Positions 54,247-61,939 of a DNA stretch of 64,000 nucleotides are shown here, one piece after another. The notes under the pieces are model-generated. The model was not told the DNA's origin, did no database searches, and worked only from the letters and a program-made list of their open reading frames with translations. Position 1 is the stretch's first letter. Each line of letters begins with the position of its first letter. The stretch is from Frigidibacter mobilis (GTDB lineage Bacteria; Pseudomonadota; Alphaproteobacteria; Rhodobacterales; Rhodobacteraceae), in contig NZ_CP012661.1 of the NCBI RefSeq assembly GCF_001620265.1, positions 3,950,501 to 4,014,500 on the forward strand, written 5' to 3'. The position numbers and the translations under genes were made by a program.

Positions 54247-54986
54247 GACGAAATTCCGTCATGGAATGGCAGCACGGTGGCGATGCGCGCCCGCGCGCAC
54301 TCGGCCATGTCGGGGTCGATCTCGCAGCCGAGATAGCGCCGGCCGGAAAGCCGGCAGGCTTCCCCGGCCGCGCCGGAACCGGCGAACCAGTCGCCGACCA
54401 GGCCGCCTTCGGGGCAGCTCGTGCGGATCAGGATCTCCAGGAGCGCCGACGGCTTTTCGGTCGGATGGATGGCGCGGCCGTGGCAGTTGCGCAGGTAGAT
54501 GACCGAGCGCATGAGGCGCGGCCCGCCGTCATGGCTGACATAATGGCCGGCGTCGATCTGGCCGGTATGGGGCGGGCGCTGCTTGCGCCGCACCGTGCGG
54601 GCCGTCGCGTCGGGCGTGGTCTGGACGTCGTTGTAGATGTCACGCCAAGCGGTCTCGGCGGGATAGAACTGGACGGCCAGTTCATGCACCCGCTTGAAGC
54701 GGTCGGCATGAAAGCCGGTGCCGTTCTGCTTTTCCCAGACGATCTCCTGCGCGATCCGCAAGCCGGCGTCAGTGAAGCGGTCGGCGGTCGCCATGAAGCT
54801 GCGCAGCGAGCCGAAGACCCAGAGCGAGCCGGTCGGCCTGAGGGCGGCGCGCGCCAGCACGACCCAGCCCTCGACGCGCCGATCCCAGGCGAGCGAAGTG
54901 TCGCCATAGGGCGGATCGGCGATGATCATGTCGTAGGGTGCGTGCCAGGGCATTTCTTCGCGGCAGTCGCCGGTAAGGATCGTCAT
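54243..54986 (-). CDS. Site-specific DNA methyltransferase (beta class, adenine N6 or cytosine N4)
   Basis: 247-residue methyltransferase. The catalytic DPPYG motif (24-28) comes before the SAM motif DWFAGSGAAG (about 199-208), the beta-class order. No restriction partner is nearby, so it is a solitary enzyme, perhaps marking the element or controlling its replication. It sits between parA and the parB-like gene with 4-base overlaps on both sides, which is recurrent in this element family. Confidence 0.86.
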   Translation of the reverse strand: MTILTGDCREEMPWHAPYDMIIADPPYGDTSLAWDRRVEGWVVLARAALRPTGSLWVFGSLRSFMATADRFTDAGLRIAQEIVWEKQNGTGFHADRFKRVHELAVQFYPAETAWRDIYNDVQTTPDATARTVRRKQRPPHTGQIDAGHYVSHDGGPRLMRSVIYLRNCHGRAIHPTEKPSALLEILIRTSCPEGGLVGDWFAGSGAAGEACRLSGRRYLGCEIDPDMAECARARIATVLPFHDGISS

Positions 54987-55636
54987 GCCGATACCCTCCC
55001 GATCCCCAGCAGGCCGATCTCGGCGGCCAGGGCGGCAATCTCGCGCGCGGCGGGTGATCGGCGCCCGATCTCGCGGACGAGCCGCCCGGTCTGCGCGGCG
55101 TCGGCGAAGACGACGCGCTGGCCGATGGCGCTGGTGAGCACGGGAGGATCGTGGTCCGCCAGCGTCTCGGCGGTCTCGCGGGCGATGACGGTGCGGGCAC
55201 CGCAGCGGTTGAGCACGAAGCGGGCAACGAGCTGGGGCCGGTAGATGCGCGCCTCCGCCAGGAGGGCGAGCATCTCCGCCGAAGCCCAGCCGTCGAACGG
55301 CGATGGCTGCACCGGGATCAGCACGAGATCGGCGGCGAGCAGCGCGGAGCGCATGAGGCCGGCGACGCGCGGTGGCCCGTCGATGACGATGCGATCGACA
55401 TCGCGGGCGAGTTCGGGCGCTTCGCGATGCAGCGTGTCGCGGGCCAGGCCAACGGTGCCGAAGGCGCGTGGCAGGCCCTCACGCGCGCGTTGTTGCGACC
55501 AGTCGAGGGCGGAGCCTTGCGGATCGGCGTCGATCAGGGTGACGCGCTTGCCACCCTGAGCCAGTTCACCGGCAAGATGCAGCGCCAGCGTCGTCTTGCC
55601 GACACCGCCCTTCTGGTTGAGGAGCGCGATGATCAT
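54983..55636 (-). CDS. parA: ParA-family partition ATPase
   Basis: 217-residue ATPase for segregation of the excised element. The deviant Walker A KGGVGKTT begins at residue 9, and the signature VTLIDADPQGSALDW and VIDGPPRVAG follow. The ATG at 55636 is preferred to a GTG two codons upstream because it overlaps the repA stop (ATGA). Confidence 0.9.
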   Translation of the reverse strand: MIIALLNQKGGVGKTTLALHLAGELAQGGKRVTLIDADPQGSALDWSQQRAREGLPRAFGTVGLARDTLHREAPELARDVDRIVIDGPPRVAGLMRSALLAADLVLIPVQPSPFDGWASAEMLALLAEARIYRPQLVARFVLNRCGARTVIARETAETLADHDPPVLTSAIGQRVVFADAAQTGRLVREIGRRSPAAREIAALAAEIGLLGIGRVSA

Positions 55637-56808
55637 TTGCACCCCCCCGGCAGATCGAGAGGCAGGCGGGGTCTTTCTGCAGATTCAGGAGCCTCGGTTG
55701 CGCCTCGATCAGATGCCGGTCGAGGCGATGCCGGGGCGTCGGATGCCCTCTTCTTAGCGGCTCTACCAAGGCTTCTGGCGGTGTCGCGGATGAGGTTTTC
55801 CACATCGCGCGCGCGCTCTTCAAAGTTAGACTCTTTGTTAGACTCTAAGTTAAGGGCGCGATTTCCTGAATGGGTTCCGGGTGTTAAGCCCGGTTTCGGT
55901 TCCTGATAGCACGAGCCTCCGGTTCCCGATAGCACGATAGTCCGGGTTCCTGATAGCACGAGGCCATCCACAGGTTTTCCACAGGGCGCGACCGGCTCGA
56001 AGGCCAGCAGCATCCGCCCGCCAACCTCAGCTTCGAGAAACAGCGAATAGCCCGGCAGAGGCTGGCGCCGGATGATGTCGCGCAGCTCGAAGGCGAAGCG
56101 CTTGAACGGCGACAGGCTGCCGGATTTCTGGTGAAGGTGACGGAAATCGAACCGCCAGCCATCGCGCTGGCGGCCGCCGTGCTTGCGCACCAGGCGGTAG
56201 AGCCAGCGGTCGAGGCCGCCGGTGAGATCGAAATAGGTCCGGTCGATGGTCAGCACGAGCGCATCGTCGAGGACGGCTTGGTAGAACCAGTCCGGCACGA
56301 TCATCTCGATGCCGTCGGGTCGGCCGTTGCGGTCGGTGCGCTCCTGCCATTCGTTGATCCACGAGAAACGATGACGGCGGCCTTCGGTCGGCTGGCGGAT
56401 CGAGGTGGAAATCGTGGTCGATTGCAGCCGGTCGAGCGCCGCCTTCAGCCGCTGGTAGTCGCGAAGCGACGTGCCGCGCCCGACATAGGTGAGAATCTCA
56501 TAGGGCGTGGCGGCCATCAGCCGGGAGGTGCGAAGCCCGGCATCGCGGGCTTCGACGATCTGGCTCGCGGCCCAGATCAGGATGTCGGCGTCCCAGATCG
56601 TGGCCATGCCATGATCGGGAACCGCCTCGACCCGGATGGTCACGCTGCCGGCAGCGAAGTCGATGGGCGCGATGCGCTTCGACTTGGCGAGGGAGAAGAA
56701 GGGATAGGCCATGAGATCCTGCGCGTCTCGTGGCGCGAAGTCGCCGGGGAGCGCCCGGAACAGGTCGAGCTGCCCGCGCTCAGAAAGGGATCGGCGTCGC
56801 ACCGTCAT
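55633..56808 (-). CDS. repA: Replication initiator RepA
   Basis: 391-residue replication initiator related to the RepA of Tn4371-like elements and plasmids. A helix-rich DNA-binding core (about 20-270, with YEILTYVGRGTSLRDYQRLK and YFDLTGGLDRWLYRLVRKHGG) precedes a disordered basic tail. The tail codons include three 17-base direct repeats (55898-55961) that look like iterons. Suggests autonomous replication of the excised circle. Confidence 0.85.
   Translation of the reverse strand: MTVRRRSLSERGQLDLFRALPGDFAPRDAQDLMAYPFFSLAKSKRIAPIDFAAGSVTIRVEAVPDHGMATIWDADILIWAASQIVEARDAGLRTSRLMAATPYEILTYVGRGTSLRDYQRLKAALDRLQSTTISTSIRQPTEGRRHRFSWINEWQERTDRNGRPDGIEMIVPDWFYQAVLDDALVLTIDRTYFDLTGGLDRWLYRLVRKHGGRQRDGWRFDFRHLHQKSGSLSPFKRFAFELRDIIRRQPLPGYSLFLEAEVGGRMLLAFEPVAPCGKPVDGLVLSGTRTIVLSGTGGSCYQEPKPGLTPGTHSGNRALNLESNKESNFEERARDVENLIRDTARSLGRAAKKRASDAPASPRPASDRGATEAPESAERPRLPLDLPGGCK
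55898..55961. repeat. Three 17-base direct repeats inside repA (iteron-like)
   Basis: GGTTCCTGATAGCACGA at 55898-55914 and 55945-55961, with one mismatch (C for T) at 55921-55937; starts are 23 and 24 bases apart, about two helical turns. A replication-origin or RepA autoregulation role is inferred. They encode a repeated SGT-type peptide in the RepA tail. Confidence 0.7.
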
Positions 56809-56826
56809 GAAGGGAACCGGCTGCGA

Positions 56827-57108
56827 TCAGCGGGCGTAACGACCGGCCTGCGGGCCGGACGGAAGCGACTGACGCTTGGCGGGCAGCACTGAGCCACGCG
56901 GATCGGAGGTGGAGGTCACCGCGCCGCGCTCGGTCCAGGCCTCGAGATCGTCGATGGCATAGACCACACGGCCGCCGAGCTTGCGATAGGCAGGCCCGGT
57001 TCCGTAGGTGCGGTGCTTTTCGAGGGTCCGGGCCGAGAGGCTGAGAAAGGTCGCGGCCTCCTTGGTCCGTAGAAAACGCGGCGGCAGGACGACGGGTTCA
57101 TGTGGCAT
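56827..57108 (-). CDS. Helix-turn-helix (excisionase/AlpA-like) DNA-binding protein
   Basis: 93-residue protein with a MerR-type helix-turn-helix: FLRTKEAATFLSLSARTLEK then HRTYGTGPAYRKLGGRVVY, typical of HTH_17 proteins in mobile elements. Upstream of repA by 18 bases, so it may regulate it. The start at 57108 gives this standard domain at the N-terminus. Confidence 0.82.
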   Translation of the reverse strand: MPHEPVVLPPRFLRTKEAATFLSLSARTLEKHRTYGTGPAYRKLGGRVVYAIDDLEAWTERGAVTSTSDPRGSVLPAKRQSLPSGPQAGRYAR

Positions 57109-57247
57109 GATCGGGCCTCCGTGGGGTTGCAAGCGGCCGCTGCGGATCAGCGGCGGGCAATGACCACGGTGGCGCAGGAAGAGCGGCGAGTTGCAGGGCG
57201 AAGTTGGGGGGTATCGAAATCGCCCACCATCAGGGCAAAGGATCGCG

Positions 57248-58019
57248 TTATCGTGGGCGGCGATGACGAAGGAGTTTCCGATAACCGCCGGCGACCATGG
57301 AACGGGCGTCGCGCAGGAGTGCCTTGATGGCATGACGGGCCGAGGACGCCTGCCATTCGTCCCGCTCAAGCCGGCCGGTGTTCAGAAGAACCCGCGCGAT
57401 CTCCTGCTGCGTGACGCCGGCCCGATGGCCATCGAAGGCCCGCAGCATCCGTCGGAGGCGTGCGCGTTGCTGGCGTGTCAGGCGCGTATCCGGCGGGATC
57501 GCGCGACCATGCAGGGCCGAAAGGAAGCGTTGAATGGCCTCGATCCGGTCGAAACCGGCGAGGCTGAGAGGGACGATGGCGACCGCGATCGCGTCCCCCT
57601 TGATGGCACCGTCGAAAATCTGGAGCTTCTGCCCGTTGCCGAGCGGAAAGTGAAACTCCGCACCTGCATTCTCGACCGCGTAGTCGATGCGCCAGTTCTG
57701 CGGAGTGACGTCAGCGCTGTCGCCAAGTTCCGAAGGGACCCCGGTCAGCACCACCACACTTGTGTCCTCCGCCGGGAGCCAAAAGACCGGCGCATCGGGT
57801 GGCGGGACCAACGGATCGACAGGGAAATCGCAACCCCCATCGCTGCCGGATCCGTTCGGTCAGCGGTTGGGGGTCTCCATGGTCGGCAATTGAGGCTTCA
57901 AAATCTGCGTCATAATCGTCATTGCGGCGCAGCCATTCCCAGGCCAGATCGGATGCCGTCAGTTCATCCAGATGGTCGTATTGCGCCGACGAACGCCAAG
58001 TCGATGCGTCAGGGGTCAT
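57248..58019 (-). pseudogene. DUF6499/DUF2285 protein with one frameshift
   Basis: Two frames join to one protein. The N-terminal part has SDLAWEWLRRNDDYDADF (DUF6499-like), and the second begins DAPVFWLPAED and ends with a DUF2285 helix-turn-helix-like region (LTRQQRARLRRMLRAFDGH). The break at 57822-57827 lies between a G run and an A run; here removal of one base restores RFPVDPLVPPPDAP, so it is an insertion, unlike the others in the window. Probably a regulator of the element. Confidence 0.75.
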
Positions 58020-58131
58020 CGCGGCCTCCCGGGTCTACTCAAACGAATTGAGAAGGGTCAGGATTCCCGCACGCGTTGAATTGAGGAAGTCAGGCGATGG
58101 TCAACAGGTGATGCGCGGCACGCATCACGCG

Positions 58132-58410
58132 TCAGGAATTGCGCTGGCTTTCGCGGACCAGCTCGCGGTAGCCGTGTTCGGTCATCCAGTGCGCGCGGGC
58201 GAGGTGAGCGTCATGGATGGACCGGCAATGCTCGGGGTCATGTTCGGGATCGAGGCCAAAGAGAACCTGCACAGCTTCGCGCCAATCGGCGCCATCACGC
58301 TCGGCATCGAGCAGGCGCATGTAGAGTTTCATGTGCTCGCGATCATAGGATGTCAGCGTCTGGCTGGACGGCGGTTTGTCGAGATATGTCTGTGTCGCGC
58401 GGCCCATCAT
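58132..58410 (-). CDS. Small DUF2285-type protein
   Basis: 92-residue acidic-basic protein, MMGRATQTYLDKPPSSQTLT then YDREHMKLYMRLLDAERDGADW, a pattern common next to the DUF6499/DUF2285 gene in this element family. DNA-binding regulator is presumed. The start is one of two adjacent ATG codons with a weak ribosome site. Confidence 0.7.
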   Translation of the reverse strand: MMGRATQTYLDKPPSSQTLTSYDREHMKLYMRLLDAERDGADWREAVQVLFGLDPEHDPEHCRSIHDAHLARAHWMTEHGYRELVRESQRNS

Positions 58411-58503
58411 TCGCTCACGTTCGGGTAACGTATTTGTTAACCATCTTCGGCGGAAGATAGCCATTCCTTTTGACGAGAACCTGACATCACGCTGGCCGCT
58501 ATT

Positions 58504-58755
58504 TCACCGTTTGTCGGTGTTGGCTCCATTGTGTTGCAGCAACACGCCCTCGCCCTTATCTGTCGACAGGAAAACGATCCCGGCCGCTTCGAGAGCGCGG
58601 CGCACCTGGTCGCGGGTGGACTCGAACACCTCGAGCCCGCTTTGGGATTCGAGGCGTTTGAGTGCGGTCAATGCGACCTGGGCCTTGTCGGCGAGCGTCT
58701 CCTGTGTCCATCCCAGTAACGCGCGCGCAGCCCGTGATTGGCGAGCGGTGATCAT
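58504..58755 (-). CDS. XRE-family (helix-turn-helix) transcriptional regulator
   Basis: 83-residue protein with a Cro/C1-type helix-turn-helix (ARALLGWTQETLADKAQVAL and TALKRLESQSG). The tail is short. Two perfect palindromes lie on and just upstream of its start codon, strong candidates for self-binding sites. Possible repressor of the element's transfer. Confidence 0.83.
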   Translation of the reverse strand: MITARQSRAARALLGWTQETLADKAQVALTALKRLESQSGLEVFESTRDQVRRALEAAGIVFLSTDKGEGVLLQHNGANTDKR

Positions 58756-58765
58756 ACATGATCAC
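58748..58765. promoter_or_regulatory. Palindrome over the start codon of the XRE gene
   Basis: GTGATCA-TACA-TGATCAC is a perfect 7+4+7 inverted repeat. It covers the ATG (58755-58753), so a protein bound here would block translation initiation and transcription of the XRE gene. Confidence 0.65.
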
Positions 58766-58797
58766 CTCCCACCGGGATATGCACGCACTCCAGAACT

Positions 58798-58814
58798 ACG
58801 ACTATAATAGTCGT
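58798..58814. promoter_or_regulatory. Palindrome upstream of the XRE gene
   Basis: ACGACTAT-A-ATAGTCGT is a perfect 17-base inverted repeat about 43 bases before the XRE start and may overlap its -35/-10 region (contains TATAAT on the plus strand). Confidence 0.65.
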
Positions 58815-58987
58815 TCTTGCTATGAGCGCCAGCCGAAATTCGGGTGCAATTATCATGGATAGAGAGGCGACGCCCTCGTCCATGCCCGTCTGATTCGGTC
58901 GCTGGACCTTGCCAGAGGCGGCGGGCGCGATCCGTTGAGACAGGGGAGAAACCCGGCGGCTTGCGCCGCCGGGCCTCGGGTTCCCGA

Positions 58988-59389
58988 TCAGAACGGAATG
59001 TCATCGTCGTCGATGAACTTGCCGTCGTCGTTCTCGGTCTGCTTCGCCCGGCTCAGGAAATCGACCGTCTCGGCGATGATCTCGCAGCCGTAGCGATCGA
59101 CCCCGGCGGCATCGGTCCATTTCGTGTAGTGGATGCGGCCGCGAACCAGAACCTTCATGCCCTTGTCGCAATGCTGCTGGACCGTCTTGCCGAGGCCGTT
59201 GAAGCAGGTGATGCGGTGCCATTCGGTGTCCTGGACCCGATAGCCGTTCTCGTCGCGCAGGACGCGGCCTTCCGAATAGCGGGGGCGCGAGGTGGCCAGG
59301 GTGAAGTGGGTGATGCCGGTGCCGCCCTGGGTGGTGCGGGTTTCGGGGGCCTGACCGATGTTGCCGGCGAGGATGACGATGTTCTGCAT
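58988..59389 (-). CDS. ssb: Single-stranded DNA-binding protein
   Basis: 133-residue OB-fold protein: MQNIVILAGNIGQAPETR, the WHRITCFNGLGKTVQQHC strand, then acidic DDDDIPF at the C-terminus, the tip that recruits repair proteins. Element-encoded Ssb coats incoming single strands. The ATG at 59389 gives the standard N-terminus; it is preceded by GGAGA and by several hairpins. Confidence 0.93.
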   Translation of the reverse strand: MQNIVILAGNIGQAPETRTTQGGTGITHFTLATSRPRYSEGRVLRDENGYRVQDTEWHRITCFNGLGKTVQQHCDKGMKVLVRGRIHYTKWTDAAGVDRYGCEIIAETVDFLSRAKQTENDDGKFIDDDDIPF

Positions 59390-59404
59390 TGTAGGTCTCC
59401 GTTG

Positions 59405-59433
59405 CTCCTCGGAGGGACCGTCCCTCCGACGAG
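59405..59433. promoter_or_regulatory. Large palindrome just upstream of ssb
   Basis: TCGGAGGGAC at 59409-59418 and GTCCCTCCGA at 59420-59429 pair perfectly around one base. Flanking CTC/GAG triplets extend it. It lies 16-44 bases before the ssb ATG; it could be an operator or an RNA hairpin controlling translation. Confidence 0.65.
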
Positions 59434-59465
59434 ACCCGGCCAAGGCCGTCGGAAGACTCCTGCAA

Positions 59466-59530
59466 CTGCCGCCCTTGCGGCAGCTTGCCCCTAAGGCCCC
59501 AGGTGGGGCGGGCAGCCGCGTTTGCGCGGC
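59466..59530. other. Three consecutive tetraloop hairpins upstream of ssb
   Basis: CTGCCGC-cctt-GCGGCAG (59466-59483), a GCCCC-aggt-GGGGC stem at 59496-59509 with outer TGCCC/GGGCA, and GCCGCG-tttg-CGCGGC (59515-59530). All stems are perfect with four-base loops. May act as a single-strand promoter or leader RNA. Confidence 0.6.
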
Positions 59531-60091
59531 AACACGGCTGGGAGCCGCGGGGGTTGCTGGTGGAGGCCGAACGGACTTAGGGGATCAGTCAGGCGGAGGG
59601 ATGGTGCTTTCGAAAGCAGATCGGGGACGCACAGCAGAACCATCGTCCTTGCTGGCGACAGCGACCAGGCAGGCCCCCTGCGAACCGAGACCACCGGCAT
59701 GGCACTCGTTCAACCGTCTTTGCCGGTCACCGTCGTGTCCGCCGCCGGAAGGCCATGTCATCCGCGATGTGATCGAACAAGCTATCGGGTTCTCAGGTCC
59801 GGTATGGCGCCGCCCTGCTTCATCGGCCAAAGGCTCGGTCCCACAGCATCGTGAAGGGGCAAGGAAGGTGTTCGCGAAGGCCCCACGAAACGACGTGGAC
59901 CGACGCAGCGGGGCATCGACCGCACGGGACCGCGGTTCGCACCGCAGACCATTTCCAGAGCCGCGAGAAGCAGGCCGTGTGCGATGGTGACGTGCTGCGA
60001 CGAACTGCTTTTCCGTCTTGGGCGAAACAACCGAGGTCCGGCGGCGCAAGCTGCCGGTCTTCCTCAGAAGTGGCTGATCGCGTCTGCCGTT
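59531..60091. other. Non-coding space with no supported gene
   Basis: 561 bases upstream of ssb hairpins contain only antisense-like reading frames with no recognisable domain. No tRNA or obvious terminator was seen. It may be leading-region DNA or hold a small RNA that I cannot identify. Confidence 0.4.
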
Positions 60092-60508
60092 TCAGCGAGA
60101 GAACACCGACTCGCCGAGGGCGTTCAGATTGACGATGGCCGAGATGCCGATGACAAGGCCGCCCATGCCGCCGAGCAGGTTGAGAACCAGCCCCGAGTCG
60201 ATGGCGTTCTTGGTGATGCCATAGACAAGGGCATAGCCGGCGATGACGGCGGGTACGGCGAAGAGAGCGAGCGCAATGAGCCGCAGGGCCGGGTTCTTCG
60301 CGAAGCCAAGAACCACGATCACAAGCGCGATCGAGAGCATGGCGGCGCCGATGGCTATGAGGCCGGACATCACGACCCCGGCCCCCGCGCCCCAGGCATA
60401 TTGCGCGGCCGTGATGGCTACCATGACGGGCAAGGCATAGATCGCGAGATTCCAGGCGATTACGCAGGCCGCGATGGTGAGCGAGATGGCGAGCAGGATC
60501 AGCGTCAT
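60092..60508 (-). CDS. Membrane protein of unknown function
   Basis: 138-residue protein made of about four hydrophobic helices (5-25, 30-52, 60-80, 95-130) with few charged residues. An AGGTT/GGAGG site precedes the ATG at 60508. It lies between the DUF2493 and ssb genes. I recognise no family; an entry-exclusion or envelope role is possible but unsupported. Confidence 0.7.
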   Translation of the reverse strand: MTLILLAISLTIAACVIAWNLAIYALPVMVAITAAQYAWGAGAGVVMSGLIAIGAAMLSIALVIVVLGFAKNPALRLIALALFAVPAVIAGYALVYGITKNAIDSGLVLNLLGGMGGLVIGISAIVNLNALGESVFSR

Positions 60509-60639
60509 GGAAACCTCCAGAGAACGGTTGGGGATCACGACAGGCTGCCGGGAGATGCGCTCCGCCTGCGACTATGCTGCTTCGCCGGTTCTGCAAGGAT
60601 ATTTCATCAAAGGCGCGGCCTTGCCTCCTGTCAAGTATC

Positions 60640-60680
60640 GGCGGCTGAAAGCCGCCAGGCGGCGGCGCTTACGCGCCGCC
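60640..60680. terminator. Two GC-rich hairpins at the 3' end of the DUF2493 gene
   Basis: GGCGGC-tgaaa-GCCGCC (60640-60656) and GGCGGCGC-ttac-GCGCCGCC (60661-60680), the second overlapping the last codons of the DUF2493 gene. They have strong stems but no T run, so termination or transcript protection is inferred. Confidence 0.55.
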
Positions 60681-61604
60681 GTCGAACTTCATGACCGGGA
60701 TGCCGAGCTTGCGGGCCTTGTCGGCGAGATTCTCCTGAATCCCGGTACCGGGGAAGACGAGGACGCCGACCGGCAGGACATCCAGCATGGCATCGTTTCG
60801 CTTGAAGGGCGCGGCCTTGGCGTGCTTGGTCCAGTCGGGCCGGAAGGCGACCTGAGGCACCTTGCGGTGATCGGCCCAGCGGGAGGCGATCAGTTCGGCT
60901 CCTTTCGGCGAGCCGCCGTGCAGCAACACCATGTCGGGGTGCTTGGCATGGACCTGATCGAGCTTCGCCCAGATCAGCCGGTGGTCGTTGAAGTCGGCGC
61001 CGCCTGTCACGGCCACCTTGGGGCCGGCGGGCAGCATCACCTCGGTCTCGGCCCGGCGCTTCGCGGCCAGAAAGTCGCGGCTGTCGATCATCGCGGCGGT
61101 CAGGTTGCGATGGTTGACCATCGAGCCGGTGCGCGGTCGCCAGGCGCTGCCCGTGTGGTGCTCGAATGCTTCGGCGGCGAGGTCGCGGAAGAGTTCCATG
61201 CTGCTGCGCCGTTCGATCAGGGTCTGCCCTTCTGCCGTGAGGCGTTCGAGTTCGACCGACTTCACCTCGCTGCCGTCCTGTTCCCGCTGCATCCGGCGCT
61301 GCGCCTGCTCGTTGTCGTCGAGATCGCGTTCCACTCGGCCGGTGGCGCGGTGGAAGAGATTGGCGGCCCCCCAGAGCAGCTCTTCGAGATCGGGCTCGAG
61401 GCGGGTGTCGCTGAGCGTCGCCACAAGGGCGTCGAAGATATCGGTGACGGCGGCGGCGACGATATTGCCGTCGGGCAGCGGCCTTGGATCGGGTTCGTCC
61501 TGGAACGGGCGCCAGCCGTAGAGATGGAGTTCGGTGAGGGCGTGATCGGTCTGGGAGGAGGTGTGGACCGGCTCGGCCCCTGCATATTCGGGATCAAACG
61601 TCAT
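60669..61604 (-). CDS. DUF2493 (YAcAr/SLOG-like) protein
   Basis: 311-residue protein. A charged N-terminal half is followed by the DUF2493 nucleotide-binding domain: KVAVTGGADFNDHRLIWAKL, MVLLHGGSPKGAELIASRWA and GVLVFPGTGIQENLADKA. It has a Rossmann-like fold related to sensors of nucleotide signals. It is usual in this element type. The ATG at 61604 has GAAGG about 9 bases upstream. Confidence 0.85.
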   Translation of the reverse strand: MTFDPEYAGAEPVHTSSQTDHALTELHLYGWRPFQDEPDPRPLPDGNIVAAAVTDIFDALVATLSDTRLEPDLEELLWGAANLFHRATGRVERDLDDNEQAQRRMQREQDGSEVKSVELERLTAEGQTLIERRSSMELFRDLAAEAFEHHTGSAWRPRTGSMVNHRNLTAAMIDSRDFLAAKRRAETEVMLPAGPKVAVTGGADFNDHRLIWAKLDQVHAKHPDMVLLHGGSPKGAELIASRWADHRKVPQVAFRPDWTKHAKAAPFKRNDAMLDVLPVGVLVFPGTGIQENLADKARKLGIPVMKFDGGA

Positions 61605-61939
61605 CGGTTGCATCCTTCGTCTGGAGACCGCGCCCATCGCGGCCTTCGCAGGCGTCGAAGCGCACGGGCGGGACGGGTTGGCAGCCCTCGCCCGCTCCGC
61701 GAGGGCCTCGATGGCCGGGGGTGGACTATTTTGACTTTCGCGATGCAAAGGCGGCTTGCCGCCGGCGGAAAATAGTCCAAACCCGGCCATTGCCTGCCCG
61801 TCCCGTTTGTGCGCCGATCGCCCTCTCGAGATAGGCCGTGGGTGCGGGACTCTCCGACGAGGGATGCTCCCGGCGATGACCTGAAACCGAGACCGGCACG
61901 GGGCGAAGCCGGGCCGCGCCTCCGGGACCGATCACGCCC
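61605..61939. promoter_or_regulatory. Intergenic region with long inverted repeat
   Basis: 335 bases without a gene between the Toprim and DUF2493 genes. GGACTATTTT (61723-61732) pairs with AAAATAGTCC (61769-61778) across 36 bases that hold GGCGGC-tt-GCCGCC, so the whole may fold into a cruciform or long hairpin. Purpose unknown. Confidence 0.55.

Noticed and set aside
59585..60049. 154-residue minus-strand reading frame upstream of ssb
   Set aside because: Arginine- and proline-rich, no domain, no ribosome site, several competing frames.
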